This document shows positions 21,197-28,428 of a DNA stretch of 37,026 nt, piece by piece. The position numbers were made by a program, and so were the translations under genes. The stretch is from positions 1 to 37,026 of the forward strand of contig CALFCS010000099.1 in assembly GCA_937950565.1 (NCBI GenBank). The letters are read 5' to 3'. The notes beneath the pieces were generated by a model. The model had not been told where the DNA came from. It saw only the letters and a program-made list of their open reading frames with translations, and made no database searches. Source of the stretch: an uncultured Lachnospiraceae bacterium (lineage in GTDB: Bacteria; Bacillota; Clostridia; Lachnospirales; Lachnospiraceae). Positions within the stretch are counted from its first letter, which is position 1; each line of letters opens with the position of its first letter.

Positions 21197-21847
21197 TTAA
21201 TTTCCGTAATATTCTATTGCTTCATCTGCTAATCTGTCAAATCTGTCCTGATATTCGGGAACTACAGAAATTCCTTCAAGGCTCTCGCCGTTGCGATAAT
21301 AGTAGCGGCTGATTGCTTCCGTAATGCCCTGCATATCCAAGATGGATTCATTGGCAAGAGCATCTGCCACCGTTCTGTTAAAGTCGGTATATAACAGTCC
21401 GTTCTTTTCCTTTACATTGTAGGAACTGACCTGATTGCCAAGAATAACTACACCGTTAAATCGGGAAACCGAGTCGTCACCATATACCCATATAATATAC
21501 TCGTCGCTGCGTCCTCCGAAATTGCCTTGACACATAAGTGCTTCATCTAATGCAAAAACAACGGATTCTCCGATACATTCACGGACAGCCTTAAGCCAGG
21601 CGAGAGCACCGATATAGTCGCTTCTTTTTGGCAAGTCGCTTTTTTGCGGACTGTACTTTGGCAATACGGTTGTTTTTCGGTTGACAAGGTCCGCCCGTGT
21701 ACGGTTTTCCAACAGATTTATAATATATTCCGGAGGCTTACGCACGCCTGCTTCCCAATTCTGAACGGTACGAAACGGGATATTATATCGTGCGGCAAAT
21801 TCGCTTTGGGTGTCGCCTAACCGAGTTCTCATTTCACGAATATTCAT
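21197..21847 (-). CDS. XRE-type HTH regulator, presumed antitoxin
   Basis: Three ATGs are in tandem; the third (21847) stands 8 nt from GAGGTGA and is preferred, giving 216 residues starting MNIREMRTRLGDTQ. Residues ~1-50 form a helix-turn-helix (TQSEFAARYNIPFRTVQNWE) of XRE type. Residues ~75-216 form a separate alpha/beta domain with no family I can name (LDEALMCQGNFGG, EYIIWVYGDD, NGLLYTDFNRTVADAL). The canonical AbiEi antitoxin is a winged-helix COG5340 protein, so this is a different partner class. It probably represses its own promoter and neutralises the downstream nucleotidyltransferase; this is inferred from gene order. Confidence 0.8.
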   Translation of the reverse strand: MNIREMRTRLGDTQSEFAARYNIPFRTVQNWEAGVRKPPEYIINLLENRTRADLVNRKTTVLPKYSPQKSDLPKRSDYIGALAWLKAVRECIGESVVFALDEALMCQGNFGGRSDEYIIWVYGDDSVSRFNGVVILGNQVSSYNVKEKNGLLYTDFNRTVADALANESILDMQGITEAISRYYYRNGESLEGISVVPEYQDRFDRLADEAIEYYGN

Positions 21848-21868
21848 CATCATTATCACCTCGCCAAC

Positions 21869-21898
21869 ATAATACACTCAATGGGTGTGTTATGTCAA
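21869..21898 (-). promoter_or_regulatory. Promoter/operator of XRE-AbiEii operon
   Basis: On the minus strand a consensus TTGACA (21898-21893) and TATTAT (21874-21869) are 18 bp apart. Between them lies an imperfect inverted repeat, ACAC.C.....G.TGTGT around 21876-21892, well placed for autorepression by the HTH protein. Confidence 0.7.
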
Positions 21899-22048
21899 TG
21901 GTATCTTCCAAAGTTCAGATTTTATTCGTAAAAAAACTGAATCCGTTACATTTTTCAAATGCTCCCAAGCGTTGCGGTCAGCTTCATTTCTTTTATAATG
22001 GATTCTCAGTAGAGAACCACTGCAGATGATGTCAAAGCGTCCGTCTAT
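21890..22048 (-). pseudogene. Fragment of AAA/DUF4143-like ATPase gene
   Basis: Minus-strand frame between two stops, ~52 codons. It contains RFDIICSGSLL followed by RIHYKRNEADRN. The FDIICSGS-LL-I-Y pattern is that of the AAA ATPases with a DUF4143 C-terminus (sensor-1 strand region). There is no start and the rest of the gene is missing. Its last codons overlap the TTGACA of the TA promoter. Recognition is from a short motif, so moderate to low certainty. Confidence 0.35.
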
Positions 22049-22078
22049 TTAAAAAATTTTAAGGAGGTAATGCGGATT

Positions 22079-22126
22079 ACAAAAAAATGAGCGAGTTTTT
22101 GAGATATATCACAAAAAAATGAGCGA
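22079..22126 (+). repeat. 16-bp direct repeat pair in long leader of SLH gene
   Basis: ACAAAAAAATGAGCGA occurs at 22079-22094 and 22111-22126 (32-bp period). It creates three tiny reading frames, each chained to the next by an ATGA overlap (22070-22090, 22087-22122, 22119-22178), the first preceded by AAGGAGG. Apart from this, a weak TAAAAT box at 22181-22186 and the ATPase relic, the 21899-22279 intergenic region shows nothing recognisable. Confidence 0.6.
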
Positions 22127-22279
22127 CCTTTCTGAGGACGGAAAAAGGAAAAAGTGTTTCCCTTTTCATGAAAAATAAGTTAAAATAGAAACAAGGGAAG
22201 ACTTGTTGAAGATTTTAACAGGGAAGGTGGAAGTTTTTAGTTCTGCTATATCCCAAATCAAACTAAAGGAGGCAGTTTT

Positions 22280-25200
22280 ATGATGAGAAAACGTCTGCTG
22301 TCAGTATTACTGACAGGCGCACTTATGGTCAGCACGCTCATGCCCGGTATGGCAGTGTCAGCGGCGGAGACGAAGAGTGCAGAAGATTCGCTGGTCGCAT
22401 CCTATGATTTCGATAACGAAACATTGGATAATTCCGTGAAGGAAGGCGATGCGGCAAAAGCAATTGTTACCGGACTGGGAGATTACAGCGGTGCAGTGAA
22501 GTACGGAGCAGGAAGGGAAGGCGGCAAGGCAGTCCGTTTAGGTGATTATGGACTTCAGCTGAATCAGAAGAACCTGGGAGATAACTTTACCGTATCATTA
22601 TGGTTAAAGCCGGAAGGCACAATCGCGAACAACCAGAGTGTTTTATTCCTTGGATATCATAATCCGGAATTGTGGTATGCGCTGGCAGGCCGTGATGCGA
22701 AAAATGCCGTAAAGATGTGGGCAAAGGGAGGTCAGTACTCCTGGACAGAATTTGGTACGCTGGAACTTGGAAATGACTGGCATCAGGTTACTATTACCGG
22801 TGATGGCAAGAACCTTAAGGCTTATCTCGATGGAGTCGTTCTTTCTACGACAGAAACGAGTAATCCGCTGACCGGAAGCAATCAGGATATTTATCTTGGT
22901 GCTACGAACTGGGATCCAGAGTTCACCGGACTGATGGATGAGGTAAAGATTTATAATACGGCTCTGACAGAGGCTGAGATACAGGCAGAGAATAAGGAAT
23001 ATTATGAAGGCCTGCTTCAGGCAAAGGTAGCTACATTAACAGAGAAGGACCTGCTTGGAATGAATACGAGTGCAGATGCAGTAACTTATAACCTGTCTCT
23101 TCCAAAGACAGTGGCAGGCAGCACCGTTGAGTGGGCAAGCTCTGATGAAAAGGTTATTGCTGGTGATGGTACAGTTGTAAATCCGGCAAAGGATACGGAA
23201 GTAACAATCACAGCAAATGTAAAGGCAGGCACACTTACCGCAAGTAAGACATTTACATTTACCGTGAAGGCAGTTGACAGGACAGCTCTGGATGAACTGA
23301 TTGCAAAGGCTGAGAAGCTGGATATATCTCTCTGTACGAAGGAGTCAAAAGATGCACTTGCAGCTGCGATCAAAGATGCGAAGGAAGCAGTCAGCCTTAC
23401 AGATATTGATAAAGCTACAACGAATCTTCACCGGGCGATTGCAGCGCTTGCATATGTAGAAGAATATGCAGATCCATTTGCAGCAATTGATACACTGGCT
23501 CCGGCAAAGACAAAGGAAATGATTGTTGGAAAGAGTGAGCAGCTCTTTACAATTCCGGACAGCGTTAAGGATAACGTTACTGTAGAGTATTATTCCAGTG
23601 ATGACAGCAGCGCTACATACAAAGATGGTAAAGTAACAGCCCTGAAGGAAGGACGAGTTACCGTAACAGCGATTGTAAAAGCTGCATATAACGGATATAT
23701 GGAAGAATATTCTACCGCACTGAATATTTCAGCAGTAGATGCAAAGGAAGTTGTAGGACTTGCGGCGGAGGAAGAGACACTTCTTTCAATCAAGGAATCT
23801 GAGATCAACCAGCTTCTTACAGAGGATCTGGAACTTCCGTCAGAGATAGATGGAATGGATGCAGAGATTACCTATCGTGTAGATGATGCAGATTCCAGAT
23901 ATGTTTCTGTAAAGGATCATACACTGAAAGTAACCCGCCCGTATGCAGGAGAAGGCAATTATTCCTTCACATTAAAAGCAGACATAAAAATAGCAGACAA
24001 GACGGTTACACAGGAATTCCCACTTACCATCGCAGAAGGTGTTTCTGCGGATACTTATGCAGGATATGTTTATGTATGCTTTGGTAATGTAGGCGGAGCA
24101 GATGTACAGCAGGTTCACTTGTTCTTAAGCGAGGACGGACTGAACTGGACAGCTTTGAATGGCTTTCATCCGATTTTTGAGACTGGTACAGATTATGCAG
24201 ATTTGATTCAGACAGCAGGAACACATAATTATACAGTAAAAGAAGGGGCAGACATATCAGAGACAGTGTCAGGTGATGCTTCTGTATTGTTCCCGTTTGA
24301 AGGAAATGACCAGGGTATCCGTGATCCGTATATGATCAGAGGATGCAGAGAAGAGGATTCGAATAAAGTATGGATTCTTGCAACAGACTTAAATACAATG
24401 GCTTCTAAGTATGGCGGAAAGTTAGACACAAATGTAGTTGGTAACTGGGGAACGATGTCCCATGCCGGAAGCACGAAGATTTTCGTCTATGAGACAGAAG
24501 ACTGGGTTCACTGGGAGAGACGTTACATTGATGTTGGAGCTGAGGTAGCAGCAGGTGCTGCATGGGCTCCGGAGGCAGTTTATAATCCGGAGAAGGATAA
24601 TTATCTTGTATACTGGTCCTGTCGTGTAGGTACGGACGACTATGCAAGAAACCGTCTGTATTGTAATGAGACGAAGGACTTTAAGACCTTTGGACCGACA
24701 AAAATGTATGAGCAGGAAGCTTTCTATAAGAATTGGGGGAAACTTGTAAATCAAAATGATGGATATGGAAATATCGACACATCCCAGCTCTGGGTGGCAG
24801 ATGAAGACGGCAATCCATATGGAACTCTGTACAGAGTTGTAAAGGATGAGACAAATAATCATATCGAGCTTATGAGCGCAGATACTGTTCTTGACCCGGA
24901 TGTAGATTACGACAACGCAGATGCGAACCGTATCACACCATATACATTCAATGGAAAGGAGTATGCAAACAAAGCATCTCTGTCAGGATTAAATGACTAT
25001 CAGAAGGCAGAGGTTGTATGGAACTGGTTTGCTTCAGAAAGCACAGGAAATCATTTCCAGTATATTTCCCAGAAAAATATGGAAAAGATGAGCGGCGCTT
25101 ATGAAGGTGCAACGATGTTTAAGTTCAATGACAGAGACGAATGGTGCGTCATGATTGACTTCTATGGAAATAACAGTGTTCGTTATGAGCCATATGTGAC

Positions 25201-26380
25201 GACAGATTTGTCAAAGGCTGACAGTATCCAGAAGGTAAGCAGCGGTTACGGAAGAACCGGCGGCGATGTAGGATGCCACGGCGGTATGATTCCGATTACA
25301 GCGGCAGAATACAATACACTGATTGACACATACAATGCAGATACGACGGTTGATAATTATCATCCGATCGAGTATATTGACTGCGACAAGAGAGAACTTC
25401 AGGATCTGAAAGAGACGATCGATGCGGCGATGGCAGATGAGAAGGTTTCTGATGAAGTGAAAGAACAGCTTGCAGACAGCCTGACAAAGGCAGAAAGCAT
25501 GCTGGCAGTTCCTACCGTAAATGCAGATGCAAGCAAGGGGCTTGCGGCTCAGGTAGGTTCTTATCTGCAGGCAGGAGAGATTAAGCTGTCTAAAGATATG
25601 GTATCGCTGAATAAGAATGGATCTCAGGAAGTGACTGCAGAGGTTACACCTTCTGATCTGAAACTGACCTGGAACAGTGCAGATGAAAAAGTTGCAACAG
25701 TTGCAGATGGTAAGATCAAAGCGGCAGGCGCAGGTTCCACCTTTGTATTTGCAAGATGCGGAAGACAGGTTCTTGCGAAAGTTAAAGTACAGGTAGATGT
25801 GACATCCTCACAGCTTCCATATGTGGATGTTGCGAAGAATGACTGGTTCTATGATGCAGTAGCATATAATTATTATGCGAAGACTATGACTGGTCTGGAT
25901 GATACACACTTTGGACCGGCACAGACTCTGGTAAGGGCTCAGTTCGCAGCTGTACTGCATAAGATGAATGGCCAGCCGGAGACAGCCTACAATCCACTCT
26001 TCTCAGATGTGGCAGCAGGACAGTGGTTCACAGAATGTGTTCTCTGGGCGGCAGACAAGAAGATTGTAACAGGATATAGCGGAACGCAGATGTTTGGACC
26101 AAATGATAATGTTACCCGTGAGCAGATGGCAACGATGATGTATCGTTACGCAAAGGATTATAAAAAGTATGATGTGACTGCAAACGGAGATTATAATTCT
26201 TTCCCGGATGCAGCAAACGTACAGCCATTTGCAAAGGATGCGATGAAGTGGGCAGTAAGTAACGGAATCATCACCGGTAAGACGATTGATGAAAAACTGA
26301 TGCTTGACCCGCAGGGAAGCGCAAACCGTGCAGAATGTGCAACGATTATCCAGAGATTTATAGAAAAATATGGAAAATAA
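22280..26380 (+). CDS. Secreted SLH-anchored GH43-like multidomain protein
   Basis: A 1366-residue cell-surface protein; AAAGGAGG lies 7 nt before the first ATG. Signal peptide ~1-28 (KRLLSVLLTGALMVSTLMPG, cut after AVSA). A LamG/concanavalin-like domain ~36-235 (FTVSLWLKPEG, YLDGVVL, FTGLMDEVKIYN). Ig-like stretch ~250-330. FIVAR helices ~332-392. Two further Ig-like segments to ~590. A five-bladed GH43-type propeller ~595-1030 carries candidate catalytic residues Asp682 (IRDPYM), WAPE at 762-765 and Glu942 (YEGATMF). A helical linker, a Big2 domain ~1100-1175 and three SLH repeats ~1178-1366 that bind pyruvylated wall polymer complete it. It probably trims arabinose- or xylose-containing plant glycans at the cell surface; substrate unknown. 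Catalytic assignments are by eye. Confidence 0.85.
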   Translation: MMRKRLLSVLLTGALMVSTLMPGMAVSAAETKSAEDSLVASYDFDNETLDNSVKEGDAAKAIVTGLGDYSGAVKYGAGREGGKAVRLGDYGLQLNQKNLGDNFTVSLWLKPEGTIANNQSVLFLGYHNPELWYALAGRDAKNAVKMWAKGGQYSWTEFGTLELGNDWHQVTITGDGKNLKAYLDGVVLSTTETSNPLTGSNQDIYLGATNWDPEFTGLMDEVKIYNTALTEAEIQAENKEYYEGLLQAKVATLTEKDLLGMNTSADAVTYNLSLPKTVAGSTVEWASSDEKVIAGDGTVVNPAKDTEVTITANVKAGTLTASKTFTFTVKAVDRTALDELIAKAEKLDISLCTKESKDALAAAIKDAKEAVSLTDIDKATTNLHRAIAALAYVEEYADPFAAIDTLAPAKTKEMIVGKSEQLFTIPDSVKDNVTVEYYSSDDSSATYKDGKVTALKEGRVTVTAIVKAAYNGYMEEYSTALNISAVDAKEVVGLAAEEETLLSIKESEINQLLTEDLELPSEIDGMDAEITYRVDDADSRYVSVKDHTLKVTRPYAGEGNYSFTLKADIKIADKTVTQEFPLTIAEGVSADTYAGYVYVCFGNVGGADVQQVHLFLSEDGLNWTALNGFHPIFETGTDYADLIQTAGTHNYTVKEGADISETVSGDASVLFPFEGNDQGIRDPYMIRGCREEDSNKVWILATDLNTMASKYGGKLDTNVVGNWGTMSHAGSTKIFVYETEDWVHWERRYIDVGAEVAAGAAWAPEAVYNPEKDNYLVYWSCRVGTDDYARNRLYCNETKDFKTFGPTKMYEQEAFYKNWGKLVNQNDGYGNIDTSQLWVADEDGNPYGTLYRVVKDETNNHIELMSADTVLDPDVDYDNADANRITPYTFNGKEYANKASLSGLNDYQKAEVVWNWFASESTGNHFQYISQKNMEKMSGAYEGATMFKFNDRDEWCVMIDFYGNNSVRYEPYVTTDLSKADSIQKVSSGYGRTGGDVGCHGGMIPITAAEYNTLIDTYNADTTVDNYHPIEYIDCDKRELQDLKETIDAAMADEKVSDEVKEQLADSLTKAESMLAVPTVNADASKGLAAQVGSYLQAGEIKLSKDMVSLNKNGSQEVTAEVTPSDLKLTWNSADEKVATVADGKIKAAGAGSTFVFARCGRQVLAKVKVQVDVTSSQLPYVDVAKNDWFYDAVAYNYYAKTMTGLDDTHFGPAQTLVRAQFAAVLHKMNGQPETAYNPLFSDVAAGQWFTECVLWAADKKIVTGYSGTQMFGPNDNVTREQMATMMYRYAKDYKKYDVTANGDYNSFPDAANVQPFAKDAMKWAVSNGIITGKTIDEKLMLDPQGSANRAECATIIQRFIEKYGK

Positions 26381-26399
26381 ATAAGCGGTTTTTAACCCT

Positions 26400-26435
26400 C
26401 CCGGCTCTCGGTAAGAGAGCCGGGATTTCTTCATT
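26400..26435 (+). terminator. Rho-independent terminator of SLH gene
   Basis: CCCGGCTCTC (26400-26409) and GAGAGCCGGG (26415-26424) pair perfectly around a 5-nt loop, followed by ATTTCTTCATT. It starts ~20 nt after the stop codon. Confidence 0.85.
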
Positions 26436-26477
26436 ATATAAGAAACTTTGGCTTTTTTATATCAAGGGAAAGTAATC

Positions 26478-26506
26478 TTGGATAAACTGGAGAAATGAGA
26501 TATAAT
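26478..26506 (+). promoter_or_regulatory. Promoter of deoC-cdd-udp operon
   Basis: TTGGAT (26478-26483), 17-bp spacer, consensus TATAAT (26501-26506), 32 nt before the deoC ATG. No obvious operator palindrome was noticed. Confidence 0.75.
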
Positions 26507-26538
26507 AACCTTAATAGATAAAAAAGGAGAACGGACGA

Positions 26539-27189
26539 ATGATAGATAACAAAGAAATTACAAGACGGGTGGATCATACATTACTTTCCCAGGCAGCTAC
26601 ATGGGAAGAAATCAAAGGAATCTGCGATGATGCGATTGCGTATGGAACAGCGTCCGTATGTATTCCGCCGTCTTATGTAAAGCAGGCAAAGGAATATGTA
26701 GGAGGCCGTATGGCGGTATGTACGGTAATTGGATTTCCAAATGGATACAACACGACGGCGGTGAAGGAATTTGAGGCAAAGGATGCACTTGCAAATGGTG
26801 CGGACGAGATTGACATGGTCATTAATATCGGCTGGGTGAAGGATAAAAAGTATGAAGCAGTGGAACGTGAGATCCGGGCGCTCAAAGCGGCCTGCGGGGA
26901 GAATGTCCTGAAGGTGATTATCGAGACTTGTCTTCTGACAGAAGAAGAGAAGATAAAAATGTGTGAAATCGTAACAAATGCCGGGGCGGACTACATCAAG
27001 ACTTCTACCGGGTTCTCAACAGGCGGTGCAACTTTTGAAGATATTGCACTTTTTGCAGAGCATGTCGGGGAAAATGTGAAAATAAAAGCGGCAGGCGGCA
27101 TCAAAGACCTTGCAGATGCGGAGCATTTTATAGGGCTTGGCGCAGACAGACTCGGAACGAGCAGAATCATCAAATGTCTGAAAGGATGA
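26539..27189 (+). CDS. deoC: Deoxyribose-phosphate aldolase
   Basis: DeoC cleaves 2-deoxyribose 5-phosphate to glyceraldehyde 3-phosphate and acetaldehyde, the last step of deoxynucleoside breakdown. 216 residues, class I aldolase TIM barrel. The Schiff-base Lys is residue 154 in DYIKTSTGF; the second Lys region is KIKAAGGI, with GADEIDMVINIG and VIIETCLLTEEE between. AAAAAGGAG precedes the ATG. First gene of a run with cdd (7-nt gap) and udp (6-nt gap), so the operon feeds nucleoside sugars into glycolysis. Confidence 0.97.
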   Translation: MIDNKEITRRVDHTLLSQAATWEEIKGICDDAIAYGTASVCIPPSYVKQAKEYVGGRMAVCTVIGFPNGYNTTAVKEFEAKDALANGADEIDMVINIGWVKDKKYEAVEREIRALKAACGENVLKVIIETCLLTEEEKIKMCEIVTNAGADYIKTSTGFSTGGATFEDIALFAEHVGENVKIKAAGGIKDLADAEHFIGLGADRLGTSRIIKCLKG

Positions 27190-27196
27190 GGACAGA

Positions 27197-27631
27197 ATGT
27201 CAGAAAGATTAGAGGAAAAGAAGATACAGGAACTGATAGAGACTGCAAGGGAGCAGCGGAAGTATTCCTATGTGCCGTATTCCAGCTTCCGTGTCGGTGC
27301 GGCATTACTTGCTGAAAATGGTATTGTCTATACAGGGTGTAATATTGAAAATGCAGCATATGGGCCGACGAACTGTGCGGAGCGCACGGCTGTCTTTAAG
27401 GCAGTAAGCGAGGGAGTAAGAGAATTCCGGGCCATCTGTATTGTTGGCGGAAGTGAAGAAGAGGTCACGGATCTCTGTCCGCCCTGCGGGGTGTGCAGGC
27501 AGGTGATGCTGGAGTTCTGCAATGCAGATTTTCAGATTATTCTGGCGACGGACAGAGAACATTATCAGATTTATACATTAGGAGAGCTGGTCCCGCTTGC
27601 GTTCTCCCTGGATGCAGAAAGAAAGAGGTGA
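27197..27631 (+). CDS. cdd: Cytidine deaminase
   Basis: Zinc enzyme converting cytidine and deoxycytidine to uridine and deoxyuridine. 144 residues, the tetrameric small form. The substrate region is VPYSSFRVGAALL and NIENAAYGPTNCAERTA, which contains the zinc Cys and catalytic Glu (CAE). The second zinc pair is in PPCGVCRQVM. Its product is the substrate of the next gene, udp. It starts 7 nt after the deoC stop. Confidence 0.97.
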   Translation: MSERLEEKKIQELIETAREQRKYSYVPYSSFRVGAALLAENGIVYTGCNIENAAYGPTNCAERTAVFKAVSEGVREFRAICIVGGSEEEVTDLCPPCGVCRQVMLEFCNADFQIILATDREHYQIYTLGELVPLAFSLDAERKR

Positions 27632-27637
27632 AGAGAT

Positions 27638-28411
27638 ATGGTAGATTATACAGAAGGTGCAGGCGTTCAGTATCACGTACAGCTTGGAGAAGGTGATGTG
27701 GGAAAATATGTGATCCTTCCCGGAGACCCGAAACGCTGCGAGAAGATTGCGGCATATTTTGATAATCCGGTCCTGGTCGCAGACAGCCGGGAATTTGTCA
27801 CTTATACCGGAACGCTGGATGGTGTGAAGGTCAGTGTTACAAGTACAGGAATTGGCGGGTCATCGGCATCCATTGCAATGGAAGAGCTGGTAAACTGTGG
27901 GGCAGATACATTTATCCGTGTAGGAACCTGCGGCGGTATGCAGACAGAAGTGTGTGGAGGAGACCTGGTGATTGCGACAGGAGCTGTCCGCATGGAAGGA
28001 ACCAGTAAGGAGTATGCTCCGATCGAATATCCGGCAGTGCCGGACCTGGAGATTACAAATGCACTTGTAGAGGCGGCAGAAAAATCAGGGGCTGCTTATC
28101 ATACCGGAGTCGTACAGTGCAAGGACTCCTTTTACGGGCAGCATCAGCCGGAACTTCATCCGGTAAGCTATGAGCTGCAGAATAAATGGGAAGCCTGGAT
28201 TCGTATGGGATGCATGGCATCCGAGATGGAATCAGCGGCGCTTTTTATCGTAGGAGCATATCGGAGAGTCCGGGTTGGTACCGTACTTCTTGTGGTGGCG
28301 AACCAGGAGCGGGAAAAACAGGGCCTTCCCAATGCACAGGCTCACGATACGGATGAGGCAATAAAGGTTGCGGTGGAAGCGATTCGGGCGTTAATCAGGA
28401 AGAAAGGATGA
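27638..28411 (+). CDS. udp: Uridine phosphorylase
   Basis: Nucleoside phosphorylase (NP-I family) that splits uridine, and often deoxyuridine, with phosphate to uracil and (deoxy)ribose 1-phosphate. 257 residues. Phosphate-binding GDPKRCEKIAAYF, VTSTGIGGSSASIAMEEL, IRVGTCGGMQ and the sugar/base-binding MASEMESAALF match bacterial Udp more closely than purine phosphorylases. A phosphopentomutase would be needed to link it to DeoC and is not in this window. Ribosome site AGAGGTGAAGAG stands at the end of cdd. Confidence 0.92.
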   Translation: MVDYTEGAGVQYHVQLGEGDVGKYVILPGDPKRCEKIAAYFDNPVLVADSREFVTYTGTLDGVKVSVTSTGIGGSSASIAMEELVNCGADTFIRVGTCGGMQTEVCGGDLVIATGAVRMEGTSKEYAPIEYPAVPDLEITNALVEAAEKSGAAYHTGVVQCKDSFYGQHQPELHPVSYELQNKWEAWIRMGCMASEMESAALFIVGAYRRVRVGTVLLVVANQEREKQGLPNAQAHDTDEAIKVAVEAIRALIRKKG

Positions 28412-28428
28412 AGGTGTAAAAGCGTATT

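Noticed and set aside
22079..22126. CRISPR-like repeat pair
   Set aside because: Only two 16-bp A-rich copies with a 16-bp spacer and no cas genes; too short and too few.
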